The translations under genes were made by a program, and so were the position numbers. A stretch of 55,912 nt of DNA from an uncultured Clostridia bacterium. GTDB taxonomy: Bacteria; Bacillota; Clostridia; Christensenellales; UBA1242. Position 1 is the first letter of the stretch, and each line of letters begins with the position of its first letter. The DNA is taken from contig CALWKG010000006.1 in NCBI GenBank assembly GCA_944381205.1, forward strand, positions 1 to 55,912, written 5' to 3'. Below, piece by piece: positions 9,351 through 17,485 of this stretch. The notes beneath the pieces were generated by a model. It searched no databases. It worked only from the letters and a program-made list of their open reading frames with translations, and was not told the DNA's origin.

Positions 9351-9681
9351 TTATTTTTATGTGCTTTTATTAGTTTTTTTACTCATTTTTATATGCTATT
9401 TGCCTAATTATTTGTATTTTTTTACCTGTTTTTTCTACGTTTTTTACTTAAATTTTACGTAATTTTACCTTATTTTTACTCATTTTTTACTTAATTTTTA
9501 CCAATAATTTAAGTATTTTTAAGTGTTTTTTACTAATTTTTATATATTTTTTACCTATTTTTTAAGCATTTTTTATCAATTTTTATACGTCTTTTTACTT
9601 CTTTTTTAAAAAAAATTTAGATAAAAACTTATTAAATTTGCGTATAAATTAATAAAAAATCTATAAAAATTAGGGTAAAAA
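9332..9681. repeat. Helically phased T-tract/A-tract array (predicted curved DNA)
   Basis: On the plus strand, T-runs of mostly 4-7 nt begin at 9332, 9342, 9354, 9365, 9374, 9386, 9417, 9429, 9440, 9453, 9463, 9473, 9483, 9495, 9516, 9526, 9537, 9547, 9558, 9569, 9580, 9592 and 9602. Weak T3 runs fall at 9399 and 9508. The mean step is about 10.8 bp, close to one helical turn. Most runs end in A then C or T, giving a loose unit TTTTTAC plus about 4 nt. From 9608 the runs switch to A-tracts (9608, 9623, 9634, 9646, 9654, 9665, 9677) with similar spacing. Phased A/T-tracts are known to bend DNA. What binds here is not known. Confidence 0.8.
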
Positions 9682-9752
9682 GGGATTTTATAATCTGTAA
9701 AATATAACAAAAATATGGGATATTTTTGGGTATAAATTTAATATAAATTATG

Positions 9753-9794
9753 GCAAAGTATAGTAATTAATCATAGTAAATTTTAGCAAAGTAT
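9753..9794 (+). repeat. Direct repeat GCAAAGTAT, 33 bp apart
   Basis: GCAAAGTAT occurs at 9753-9761 and 9786-9794, exactly three helical turns apart and on the same DNA face. Both copies lie just upstream of the -35 box at 9824, a position typical of activator sites. Confidence 0.35.
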
Positions 9795-9823
9795 GGCATT
9801 TAGCACAAAAATAAATTTTGCTA

Positions 9824-9852
9824 TTGAAATTTATTTTGTTTTGTGATAGTAT
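9824..9852 (+). promoter_or_regulatory. Promoter of the 716-aa gene operon
   Basis: TTGAAA at 9824-9829, 17-nt spacer, TAGTAT at 9847-9852. The leader would be about 22 nt, with AAGGAG at 9865-9870. Confidence 0.6.
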
Positions 9853-9880
9853 TATTACAACAAAAAGGAGAGGTGTTGTT

Positions 9881-12031
9881 ATGGCAGGTGTACAAGATGA
9901 ATTAAGGGTAGACGAATTTAATAATTTAGTAAAAAGAGATATCCTTAATGCTTATTCACTTAAAGTTACAGGTAAAGATATAGACAAAATTGTGAGTATT
10001 AACGATTTGGATTCTCTTAATCTTTTTCCATTAGGGTATTTGGATAGTAAGTCCAGCGAAGAGCAGGCAGAGATTTTGAAAGTTTTTACCGATTGCGTAG
10101 AAAAAAATAATTTTAGGGATTTTGTCAGCCTTATAGAAGTAAATTTTCCAGAAATCTCTAATCGAAGCATTGAAGGTTATGAAGAAGCATTTAGAAGCCT
10201 ATTAGAAAAGACAAGAAATAAAGAAAATTTGACTTATTCTGAACTTTTTAAAGGAATAAAAAACGGCAATTCTAAGGTTTTAAATGTGGCAAGGAATATT
10301 TTAAGCAAAACTATTTTTAGGGGCTTGCGTGGCAAGTATGGGGAAGAAAGGGATTCTTCTAGTGCTAAACAAGTTTTGAAATATTTGTCTGGACTTTATT
10401 ATGTAAACGATAAATTTGAATCAAATGCCAATGCTTTTGAGCACATTAGTTCTGTAACTAGGCATTACTTGTTGGGCGAAAAATTTAGCCAACTTAATAA
10501 GGAAAGGCTTGAAAATATGGGCATACGTGTGAGTACAATTAATAACATATTAAATGAAGACACAATTAAATTTCTTGCAAGCATAGATAGTGATTTTGAA
10601 AAAAATGATATTAGGGATATAGAAAGGGCAGTAAAAATTGACGAGGAGATAACTTCTATTGTTGCTACTCCATACATAAGAAATTTATTAAATCTTCCAA
10701 CTGGGGTTAGAAAGATAACAAAAAATGAAGATGGGGAAACTGAGATATATACTATTAATAAGTTTAAAGGCATTAATGAATTAACGGGTAATGATTTGGT
10801 TGCTTTTGAAAAGATGCTTCAAAGAAGAAGTGACGACACAAGGGAAGACATAGTTGTAAGGCTTAAAAGTTTTTGTAAAGTAATAGAATCGGCAACTAAT
10901 AATTTGTATGAAAATTATAGCGATAAATTAAACTTAGATGATGAAGGAAAGTTAGTTGTTTCAAAAGAAGAACTTCAATCTAGATTAGTATCTTTCCTTG
11001 GTCAGTCTGGCGCCTTTGCAAAGGAAAATGTTGAAGACTTTACTTATGCGGCCCTTGATACGATAGTAAACTATGAAACAATTTTAAGTGGTGTATTTAA
11101 AGAGGAAGAATACGAAAAGATCCGTTCTCATAAGGAAAACAAGAAAGACGAAGATAATAATCTTTCTACTGCTTATGTAAAATTAGAAGGCAAGGTTTAC
11201 TCTTTGCCAGACGTGAAAATAGAAGAAGATGCAAATCATAAATTCCACTTAGCAAAAGACCAAGATATAGAATTACTAAAAAGGCAATTATCAATAGCAT
11301 ACGGAAAATCTTTTGATAAAGTTACAATAGAAGATTTTAAATTTGGGACAAATGTCTTGGCGGAAGAATTCCTTGGCGAAATTGAGAAACAAAAAATAAA
11401 GGAAGCACAAGAAAGAGAAACCAAGCAAACGCAGGAAAATGCAAATGAGCAAGATTCTAGCAGTAGTGCAAGCGAAGATAACTCAGGTTCGGAAAATAAT
11501 ACGGTAGCAGAAAACTCAAAGCAAAACAATTCTCAAAAAAGTGCATTTGTGCCACTAGATATGGTCAATGGAGTTTCGGTTTTTACAGGTAGTGACATTT
11601 ACTTAAAGGCTTTAACTGAGGCAAGAAAAAGAGTGAGAGAAGCCATTTTATCGGGGCAGGCGGAATTTGTAAAACCTCAGGTAACAAGTACTGGAACTCA
11701 AATGGGGGAAAAAGATTCTGAGCAACCTGAACAAAGAGCAGAAAAAAGAGAAGAGGTAAAGCCAGTAGTAAAAAACAATAAAAGGGTTAAATTAAGTTAT
11801 TGCGGAAATGCCTATGTAGATAGTTCTAATAGAATATGGGCTCTTAATGAAGATGGGTCACTTGGAGATGTGTATTTCGCTAAAAACCATCAGTGGTATA
11901 CTCTAAACAATAAAAGAAGAAAGGAATATTACAAAGTTAGGGAACAAGAAGATAAAGCAAGGGAAAATGCTAATAAGGATTTAGGCGATTTAAAACAAGA
12001 TGACGGTCGGGAAGAAGAACATTCAATGTAA
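9881..12031 (+). CDS. Unrecognised large cytoplasmic protein downstream of the secretion genes
   Basis: Start ATG 9881 is chosen because AAGGAG lies 10 nt upstream. An in-frame TTG at 9818 overlaps the promoter. The 716-aa product has no signal peptide and no membrane helix, and is rich in Glu, Lys and Asn. Residues 1-525 look helical and folded. A low-complexity linker rich in Gln, Ser, Asn and Glu spans roughly 510-555. Two small conserved-looking segments follow: about 560-605, and a Tyr/Trp-containing one near 640-685 with NRIWALNEDGSLGDVYFA. No family is recognised. Position suggests a substrate, regulator or accessory factor of the type IV apparatus; this is inference only. Confidence 0.7.
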   Translation: MAGVQDELRVDEFNNLVKRDILNAYSLKVTGKDIDKIVSINDLDSLNLFPLGYLDSKSSEEQAEILKVFTDCVEKNNFRDFVSLIEVNFPEISNRSIEGYEEAFRSLLEKTRNKENLTYSELFKGIKNGNSKVLNVARNILSKTIFRGLRGKYGEERDSSSAKQVLKYLSGLYYVNDKFESNANAFEHISSVTRHYLLGEKFSQLNKERLENMGIRVSTINNILNEDTIKFLASIDSDFEKNDIRDIERAVKIDEEITSIVATPYIRNLLNLPTGVRKITKNEDGETEIYTINKFKGINELTGNDLVAFEKMLQRRSDDTREDIVVRLKSFCKVIESATNNLYENYSDKLNLDDEGKLVVSKEELQSRLVSFLGQSGAFAKENVEDFTYAALDTIVNYETILSGVFKEEEYEKIRSHKENKKDEDNNLSTAYVKLEGKVYSLPDVKIEEDANHKFHLAKDQDIELLKRQLSIAYGKSFDKVTIEDFKFGTNVLAEEFLGEIEKQKIKEAQERETKQTQENANEQDSSSSASEDNSGSENNTVAENSKQNNSQKSAFVPLDMVNGVSVFTGSDIYLKALTEARKRVREAILSGQAEFVKPQVTSTGTQMGEKDSEQPEQRAEKREEVKPVVKNNKRVKLSYCGNAYVDSSNRIWALNEDGSLGDVYFAKNHQWYTLNNKRRKEYYKVREQEDKARENANKDLGDLKQDDGREEEHSM

Positions 12032-12049
12032 AAAAGGGGGAAAATTAAA

Positions 12050-12286
12050 ATGAGTGCAAAGATTGATTATAGTTTTAAAGTCTTGGAAGAAATTTTAACT
12101 TTTAAGGATTATGAAAACAGAGAACAAGTTATGGAAATTGGCAAACGTATGCTCGCCAACGTGGAAGCAAAAGATTGCAAAGAAGAATACAAGGAAATTT
12201 ATAAGGAAGCATACAGAAAGTTAGATTCTTTAAATTTTGAAGAAATGAAGGAAATTATAGAAATTTTAAAGTCAAGAGAGAACTAA
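12050..12286 (+). CDS. Small acidic helical protein, unknown function
   Basis: A 78-aa protein 18 nt downstream of the 716-aa gene, with its own AAAAGGGGG ribosome site at 12032-12040. It is Lys/Glu-rich, without membrane segments, and predicted to be helical. It is evidently co-transcribed with the preceding gene and is followed by a terminator. No family is recognised. It could be a small partner or chaperone of the upstream product (inference). Confidence 0.65.
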   Translation: MSAKIDYSFKVLEEILTFKDYENREQVMEIGKRMLANVEAKDCKEEYKEIYKEAYRKLDSLNFEEMKEIIEILKSREN

Positions 12287-12320
12287 CATAAATTATTTTT
12301 GATAAAATAATTTAATTAAA

Positions 12321-12385
12321 CCCCAATCACAAGATTAAATTTGTAGATATTTTATCTGCAACACTTGTGGTTGGGATTTTTATTG
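12321..12385 (+). terminator. Terminator closing the 716-aa/78-aa operon
   Basis: CCCAATCACAAG (12322-12333) pairs with CTTGTGGTTGGG (12364-12375), with one G-U pair in a 12-bp stem, followed by ATTTTTATTG. Confidence 0.75.
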
Positions 12386-12666
12386 TTTATAAATTAGGGT
12401 ATGGTTTTAATTTGTCTATTTATAAGTTTTTTCTTAAAATTTTATATTTTTATTGCATATGGGGTTTTATTAATATAAAGATTGACTAATTAAATATACC
12501 ATACTCGTGGTATAGATTGGTATGATAAACATTTACATTAGGGTATTAGCAAGTTTGTTATTGCAGGGGATATGACTTATGGGATTTAGAATGATGATGT
12601 TTATACGTAGGGTTTTGTTATCACCTCTGTTTTAACAAAATTTTTATGTACAATGTTTAGATTGTT
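12386..12666. other. Intergenic region between the secretion locus and housekeeping genes
   Basis: No gene is seen. The only structure noted is an inverted repeat TATACCA (12495-12501), 6-nt loop, TGGTATA (12508-12514), with a further TGGTAT a few bases on. It could be an operator; there is no T-run to make it a terminator. Confidence 0.4.
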
Positions 12667-12675
12667 TGATAAAAT
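12667..12675 (+). promoter_or_regulatory. Extended -10 of the zinc-ribbon gene (leaderless)
   Basis: TGATAAAAT is an extended -10 with hexamer TAAAAT at 12670-12675. Only 6 nt separate it from the ATG at 12682, and no Shine-Dalgarno is present. Transcription is predicted to start at or next to the start codon. Confidence 0.6.
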
Positions 12676-12681
12676 ACAGTT

Positions 12682-13377
12682 ATGAGATTAAAAGATTATA
12701 AAAAATGCCCTAGGTGTAATACAAAAGTTGCTCTTAATGAAGCCCGATGTGCAGGTTGCGGGCTTATTTTTGAAAGGCTTAATAAGGTTACAAATAGAGC
12801 AGGCAAACTAGCATTAAAAAGGAAAGAATATAATAAGGTTATTTATGTAAAAAAATTACCGCCCGATGTTAATAAAGTTAAACTTTTGTTATTCGCAATT
12901 TTTTTGGGGTTTTTGGGGGCTCAATATGCAAAAGTGGGGAGAAATAAAATGTTTTGTTTTTCCATTATATCTTTTGTGTTGTTATTTATTTACACTCTTT
13001 TAAATTGTTTAGCATTTATCCCAAAGTGGATTTTTACGGATAAGTATATCGGGCTAATTTTGATATTTATGACTTTTCCGTCAGCATTTGCGGTTATTTT
13101 TTGGTTTGCATCAATTTTCCAAATAATATTTAATAGGTTTAAGGTTCCTGTTTCTATTGACGAAGATTATATTTTAAGCGAAATATCCAATAGCGATGTT
13201 GCCAAAGATATTATAAATCAAGTAAAAAAGAGCAGGGAAGAAAACGAAAAAGCAGTTAAAACAAAGCAAAAAAGGAAGTATTTTTGTGCAAATTGTGGTA
13301 TGTATGTGAAGTTGCAAAAAGGCGACTACAACTGCCCAATTTGCAACGAAAGGTTAAGGAATGACGAAGATGAATGA
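12682..13377 (+). CDS. Membrane protein with two zinc ribbons and a TM2-like domain
   Basis: 231 aa. An N-terminal zinc ribbon (CPRCNT ... CAGCG, residues about 7-28) is followed by a hydrophobic pair near residues 70-115 resembling the TM2 domain (LGFLGAQYAKVGRNKMF). Further hydrophobic segments lie around 120-155. A second zinc ribbon sits near the C-terminus (CANCG ... CPICNE, about 203-224). Both ribbons probably face the cytoplasm. Function is unknown. The last codons overlap mnmA, so the two are translationally coupled. The ATG lacks a Shine-Dalgarno and lies 6 nt after a -10 box. Confidence 0.75.
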   Translation: MRLKDYKKCPRCNTKVALNEARCAGCGLIFERLNKVTNRAGKLALKRKEYNKVIYVKKLPPDVNKVKLLLFAIFLGFLGAQYAKVGRNKMFCFSIISFVLLFIYTLLNCLAFIPKWIFTDKYIGLILIFMTFPSAFAVIFWFASIFQIIFNRFKVPVSIDEDYILSEISNSDVAKDIINQVKKSREENEKAVKTKQKRKYFCANCGMYVKLQKGDYNCPICNERLRNDEDE

Positions 13378-14461
13378 GCAAAAAACAGTAGTAGTGGGTA
13401 TGAGTGGTGGAGTAGATAGTGCAGTGAGCGCATTAATTTTAAAACAGCAGGGTTATAGGGTTATTGGGCTATTTATGAATAATTGGGAAGAAAAGTCTGA
13501 CGATGGTGTATGCACTGCAACAGAAGATTACGAAGACGTAAAGAGGGTATGCAACACTATTGGCATACCATATTATTCTGTGAATTTTTCTAAGAATTAT
13601 TTAGACAGGGTTTTTAGTGTGTTTTTAAGTGAATATAAACGGGGTAGGACTCCTAATCCTGATGTGCTTTGCAACAGGGAGATAAAGTTTGGTCCTTTTT
13701 TAGACTATGCTTTAAGTCTTGGTGCTGATTATATAGCGACTGGACATTATTGCAAGGTTAAAGAAAAAGACGGAAAATTTTATTTAAAAAAAGCAAAGGA
13801 TAAGAGCAAAGACCAAAGTTATTTTTTAAACCAACTATCACAATATCAACTAAGCAAGGTTATTTTTCCGCTTAGTGATATAGAAAAGACCGAAGTTAGA
13901 AAAATTGCCGAGCAGAACAACTTAGTTAATGCAAGAAAAAAAGATAGCACGGGCATTTGTTTTATTGGGGAACGCAATTTTAGAAAATTTTTAAAGGAGT
14001 ATATCCCAGCCCAAAGTGGAGATATAGTTGACACTGATGGTAACGTTGTTGGCAAGCACGAAGGTGTTCTTTATTACACTTTGGGGCAACGAAAGGGTTT
14101 AAATATAGGTGGCAAATCTGGGGGAAATGGTAAAAGGTGGTTTGTGCTTGACAAAGATGTTGAGAAAAACTTACTCATTGTAAGTCAAGGCGAAGATGAT
14201 AAGTTATACAGTTCTTCACTTATTGCAACTGATTTTAATTTTATTCCGCAAGAGCCTAAACAAAAAAGTTTTGATTGTTTTGCAAAGTTTAGATATAGGC
14301 AACCAGACCAAAAGGTAAAGGTTAATATAGAAGAAAATTTCGTTAAGATTGCTTTTTATGAAAGGCAACGAGCGGTGACTCCGGGACAATATGTAGTTTT
14401 GTATGACGAAGAAGAAAACTGCCTTGGCGGTGGGGTGATAGACAAAGTTTTTTTTGACTAA
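13370..14461 (+). CDS. mnmA: tRNA-specific 2-thiouridylase MnmA
   Basis: 363 aa. It thiolates U34 of Lys/Glu/Gln tRNAs using ATP and persulfide sulfur. Seen: PP-loop GMSGGVDS near residues 10-17; a catalytic Cys in VLCNREIKFG near 101; a second Cys in GICFIGE near 198; and the C-terminal barrel with LGQRKGLNIGG. Length is normal (about 360). Of two in-frame ATGs (13361 and 13370) I prefer 13370, because AAGGA at 13356-13360 then has a workable 9-nt spacing. The gene overlaps the upstream zinc-ribbon gene by 8 nt. Both catalytic cysteines are present. Confidence 0.95.
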   Translation: MNEQKTVVVGMSGGVDSAVSALILKQQGYRVIGLFMNNWEEKSDDGVCTATEDYEDVKRVCNTIGIPYYSVNFSKNYLDRVFSVFLSEYKRGRTPNPDVLCNREIKFGPFLDYALSLGADYIATGHYCKVKEKDGKFYLKKAKDKSKDQSYFLNQLSQYQLSKVIFPLSDIEKTEVRKIAEQNNLVNARKKDSTGICFIGERNFRKFLKEYIPAQSGDIVDTDGNVVGKHEGVLYYTLGQRKGLNIGGKSGGNGKRWFVLDKDVEKNLLIVSQGEDDKLYSSSLIATDFNFIPQEPKQKSFDCFAKFRYRQPDQKVKVNIEENFVKIAFYERQRAVTPGQYVVLYDEEENCLGGGVIDKVFFD

Positions 14462-14496
14462 TAAGCAAATTTATATAGAAAAGCATAGTATGTTTT

Positions 14497-15060
14497 ATGT
14501 TAAAAACTTTAATTTTTGCTTTTTCTATAAGTATAGATGCTTTTGGGTACTCATTTGGGTTTGGAAGTAGAAAGGTTAAACTAAAATTTGCCGACTTTTT
14601 TGCGTTGAATTTGCTAAACATATTAATATTAAGTTTATTTCTAAATATTTTTCCGTATATCAAATTTTTATCAGAATATAGTTATCTAGAAAATCTGGGT
14701 AATGTGTTACTTCTTTTATTCGGATTTTTTTATTTTTTTGGAGAAATAAAAAATTTATTTTGTGAAAAGAAAGTAGACAAAAAAATTAAGTTAAAGGGCA
14801 ACAATTTCTTAAATTTTGCAGACTTATTACTACTTTTTAGTATATTTATTATAGAAAATTTGTTTTCCACCATTGTATTTTTTGCGGGATTAAGCGGAAT
14901 GTTTGCCTTTGTAATATTTACTTTTCTTTTCCATTGTATGTTTTTTGTGCTAGGGTTTTCACTAGGAGAAAATTTTGTTAATAAACTGCCGATTAACTCG
15001 GATTTTGTTTCCGGAAGTATTTTTATTTTAATCGCGTTAATTAATTTTATAACCGAATAA
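14497..15060 (+). CDS. YtaF/MntP-like multispanning membrane protein
   Basis: 187 aa, six predicted hydrophobic segments arranged as two related halves. The first half starts with SISIDAFGYSFGFGSRKVKL, which fits the Asp-containing signature of the MntP manganese exporter/YtaF sporulation membrane protein superfamily. In the second half the corresponding site reads IENLFSTIVFFAGLSG, so the usual Asp is Asn and metal transport may be altered. It lies 35 nt after mnmA in the same direction. No good Shine-Dalgarno is seen before ATG 14497. The exact substrate is unknown. Confidence 0.6.
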   Translation: MLKTLIFAFSISIDAFGYSFGFGSRKVKLKFADFFALNLLNILILSLFLNIFPYIKFLSEYSYLENLGNVLLLLFGFFYFFGEIKNLFCEKKVDKKIKLKGNNFLNFADLLLLFSIFIIENLFSTIVFFAGLSGMFAFVIFTFLFHCMFFVLGFSLGENFVNKLPINSDFVSGSIFILIALINFITE

Positions 15061-15101
15061 TTTTTTGGCGACATAAACAAGCGCAAATTATTGTAATTTA
15101 G

Positions 15102-15130
15102 TTGCAAATAACTAAAACTTATATTAAAAT
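15102..15130 (+). promoter_or_regulatory. Promoter of the XRE-yigZ-recX-acpS operon (leaderless)
   Basis: TTGCAA at 15102-15107, 17-nt spacer, TAAAAT at 15125-15130, then 6 nt to ATG 15137. No Shine-Dalgarno is present. One of the clearest leaderless examples in the window. Confidence 0.7.
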
Positions 15131-15136
15131 TTTAAT

Positions 15137-15817
15137 ATGAGTGAGAACTTTTATGACGAGAGTGAAAAGTTAAAAGAAGTAATTGCAAGTAACCTTGTAA
15201 AATATCGCAAGGCTATGAATTTAACGCAAATTGAATTGTCAGAAAAGGTTAATTATTCGGATAAAAATATTTCTAGATGGGAGCGGGGAGAAAGTGTTCC
15301 CGAAGTTACTGTTTTAAAACGACTCGCGGATTTGTATGGCATTAGTGTAAATGATTTTTTGATAGAAAAAAGTGAAGTAGATGTAAATGCCAATCAAGAT
15401 ATTAAAAAAAAGACCAAACTATTTAATAAGAAGCAAACTATTATTATTCTTTTATCAGTTATGATTGTTTGGTTAGTTGCTATTTTAGTATATTGTGCCT
15501 TTCATAGTTTTGTGCCTAATTTAAAAAACGAGGCTTGGAAGGTCTTTTTGCTTGCATTGCCGGTTAGCACGATAGTTGTTTTAGTTTTTACAAGTATTTG
15601 GTGTACAAACCTAATGAACGCAATAGTGGTTACAGTTTTAATATGGACAATGGCGATTGCTATTTATTTTTGCGTGCAGTTTGAAAGTAATTGGTTAATT
15701 TTTATAGTTGCTATTCCGGTGCAGTTTATGGACATATTGTGGTTTACCCTAAGAAAAATAAAAAGTAATGGTAAGAAGGGCTTAAAAAAAAGTAATGAAA
15801 AAAATACTAAGCAATAG
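15137..15817 (+). CDS. XRE-family regulator with C-terminal membrane domain
   Basis: 226 aa. A helix-turn-helix of the Cro/CI type covers residues about 12-70 (NLTQIELSEKVNYSDKNIS, SRWERGESVPE). About 30 polar residues follow, then four hydrophobic segments (about 97-205) and a basic tail. The family binds DNA while anchored in the membrane; the target is unknown. It overlaps yigZ by 23 nt and heads the operon yigZ-recX-acpS, so it may be expressed with them and could regulate itself. The start has no Shine-Dalgarno and is predicted leaderless. Confidence 0.8.
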   Translation: MSENFYDESEKLKEVIASNLVKYRKAMNLTQIELSEKVNYSDKNISRWERGESVPEVTVLKRLADLYGISVNDFLIEKSEVDVNANQDIKKKTKLFNKKQTIIILLSVMIVWLVAILVYCAFHSFVPNLKNEAWKVFLLALPVSTIVVLVFTSIWCTNLMNAIVVTVLIWTMAIAIYFCVQFESNWLIFIVAIPVQFMDILWFTLRKIKSNGKKGLKKSNEKNTKQ

Positions 15818-16394
15818 AGAATATAAGTTGGTAGTTGAAAGGTCAAAATTCCTTGCTTACTTATTTGAATGTAAAGACAGCGAAACTATGCAGGAAATTT
15901 TAAATAAAGTGAGAAGTGAGCATCATTCCGCAAACCACGTGTGTTTTGGCTGTGTACTTAAAGATATTAACGAATATTATTCTAGCGACGACGGCGAGCC
16001 TAGCGGAACGGCGGGATTGCCTATTTTGCAGAGCATAAGAGAATGTGACCTTATAGAAACTCTTGTTATAGTAGTTAGGTATTTTGGCGGGATAAAGTTA
16101 GGAGTTCCGGGACTTTTTAGAGCATATAAAGAAGCGAGTTTTGGAACTTTAAAAGATAATTGTGCCGAAGTAAAATTAAAAACTTTGTATGAAGGAAATG
16201 TAGACTATTCTAATTTTAATTTAATAAAAAACATTTTAGAAAAAAAAGGCATAAATCTGCAAAAAGTGGAGTTTTTGTCCTTAGTGAAGTTTAGTGTTTA
16301 TTTGGATAATGATGAGATAAAATATGTTGAAAAATACACAAAACTTACAAGAAAAACTGACCAAAAATATGTTTTTAAGGTGAAAATGCAATGA
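15795..16394 (+). CDS. yigZ: YigZ/IMPACT family protein
   Basis: 199 aa. The N-terminal UPF0029/Impact domain carries SSDDGEPSGTAGLPIL near residues 54-69 and VVRYFGGIKLGVPGLFRAY near 90-108, both hallmarks of this family. A shorter C-terminal ferredoxin-like domain follows. Family members have been linked to translation control or proline-related functions, but the bacterial role is unsettled. It overlaps the XRE gene upstream by 23 nt and recX downstream by 4 nt (ATGA), indicating translational coupling. Confidence 0.9.
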   Translation: MKKILSNREYKLVVERSKFLAYLFECKDSETMQEILNKVRSEHHSANHVCFGCVLKDINEYYSSDDGEPSGTAGLPILQSIRECDLIETLVIVVRYFGGIKLGVPGLFRAYKEASFGTLKDNCAEVKLKTLYEGNVDYSNFNLIKNILEKKGINLQKVEFLSLVKFSVYLDNDEIKYVEKYTKLTRKTDQKYVFKVKMQ

Positions 16395-16996
16395 AAATTA
16401 CAAAAATAGAAGTTCAAAAAAAAGATAAAAATAGAGTAAGTTTGTTTATAGATAACCAATTTAATTGCGGACTTTTAGCGGATTTAGTTATAAAATACAG
16501 ATTAAAAGTTAATCAAGAAATATCGCAAAGTGAATTAGAGCATATTGTTATTGATGGTGAAAAAGAAATGGCAAGGTTAAAATCAATACAATATATTTCT
16601 AAATACCAAAAATCGAAAAAACAATTAAGGGATTACCTATTAAAAAAGGGATTTGGCGATGATGCAATAAATTTTGCACTAGAAAAATTAGAAGAATATA
16701 ATTTTATAGATGACGAAAGTTATGCAAAGGCTTATGTAAAAGATAGGACAAAGCGATGCGGTAAGAGAAAACTATTTTTTGAACTAAAAAATAAGGGAAT
16801 AGACGAAAATTTGGTAAATGTTGCTATTGAAGAATATTCTAACGATAGTGAAAACTGTGTGGCGTTATGCGAAAAATATTTGAAGAACAAACCAAAAGAC
16901 TATAAAACTAAGCAAAAAACATATAGATTTTTGGTCTCTCGTGGGTTTGAAAGTGACGATATACGCAGTGCATTAAATCAGTTTTTTAAGGAGTAA
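16391..16996 (+). CDS. recX: RecX regulatory protein
   Basis: 201 aa, typical for Gram-positive RecX. It has an N-terminal basic/beta segment and three-helix repeats, each carrying S..Q/K.LR.yL-type motifs (KSKKQLRDYLLKKGF; RGFESDDIRSAL at the end). RecX binds RecA filaments and limits their activity. The start ATG overlaps the yigZ stop as ATGA. No recA gene is in the window. Confidence 0.85.
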   Translation: MKITKIEVQKKDKNRVSLFIDNQFNCGLLADLVIKYRLKVNQEISQSELEHIVIDGEKEMARLKSIQYISKYQKSKKQLRDYLLKKGFGDDAINFALEKLEEYNFIDDESYAKAYVKDRTKRCGKRKLFFELKNKGIDENLVNVAIEEYSNDSENCVALCEKYLKNKPKDYKTKQKTYRFLVSRGFESDDIRSALNQFFKE

Positions 16997-16998
16997 AA

Positions 16999-17352
16999 AT
17001 GCAGACCGGCATTGATATAGAAAAAATACAAAGATTTGATTTATTTTTAAATAACAAGGAAAAATTAATAAAGATATTTACGAAAAACGAGATTGGTTAT
17101 GCTATGAAATTTAAAAGCCCTGTTGAGCATCTTGCTGGAATATTTTGTGCAAAAGAAGCAGTTTCAAAGGCTTTAAAAACGGGTTTATATACGGGATTTA
17201 GTCCTATCGAGATAGAGATTTTACATCGTGATAATGGGGTTCCTTATGTAAATATTACAGACAAAATTTTAGAACTTTTAGGTAGTAATGAAATTGATAT
17301 AAGCATATCTCACTCGGGTGACTATGCCATTGCAATTTGTGTAATAGGGTAA
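16999..17352 (+). CDS. acpS: Holo-[acyl-carrier-protein] synthase
   Basis: 117 aa, the usual size. It transfers 4'-phosphopantetheine from CoA to the acyl carrier protein in fatty-acid synthesis. Seen: TGIDIEKIQRF at the N-terminus with the Mg-binding Asp; FCAKEAVSKAL near residues 53-63 with the catalytic Glu/Lys; and ISISHSGDYAIA near the C-terminus. Only 2 nt follow the recX stop, and AAGGAG precedes it. Last gene of the operon. Confidence 0.95.
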   Translation: MQTGIDIEKIQRFDLFLNNKEKLIKIFTKNEIGYAMKFKSPVEHLAGIFCAKEAVSKALKTGLYTGFSPIEIEILHRDNGVPYVNITDKILELLGSNEIDISISHSGDYAIAICVIG

Positions 17353-17485
17353 GGTGTATGTGTTTTTTAGTTGATTATTATATTTAAGTTATAATCAGCC
17401 CTATATATTATTTAATATTTTTAAAACTAACAATAGTAACTTGCATAAAGGCTTATGAATACCACAAAATCTGTTTGGTTTATGT
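17353..17485. other. Long 3' untranslated stretch after acpS
   Basis: No gene is seen. A segment near 17444-17475 (AAGGCTTATGAATACCACAAA) recurs imperfectly near 17652-17680, on the other side of the terminator. A small transcript ending at 17512 is possible but not demonstrated. Confidence 0.3.

Noticed and set aside
9332-9681. CRISPR array
   Set aside because: The repeat step is only ~11 bp, with no 25-37 bp repeats or unique spacers, and no cas genes are present.
12495-12514. Inverted repeat TATACCA/TGGTATA as a terminator
   Set aside because: It is AT-rich, short and lacks a T-run. It is noted only as a possible operator.
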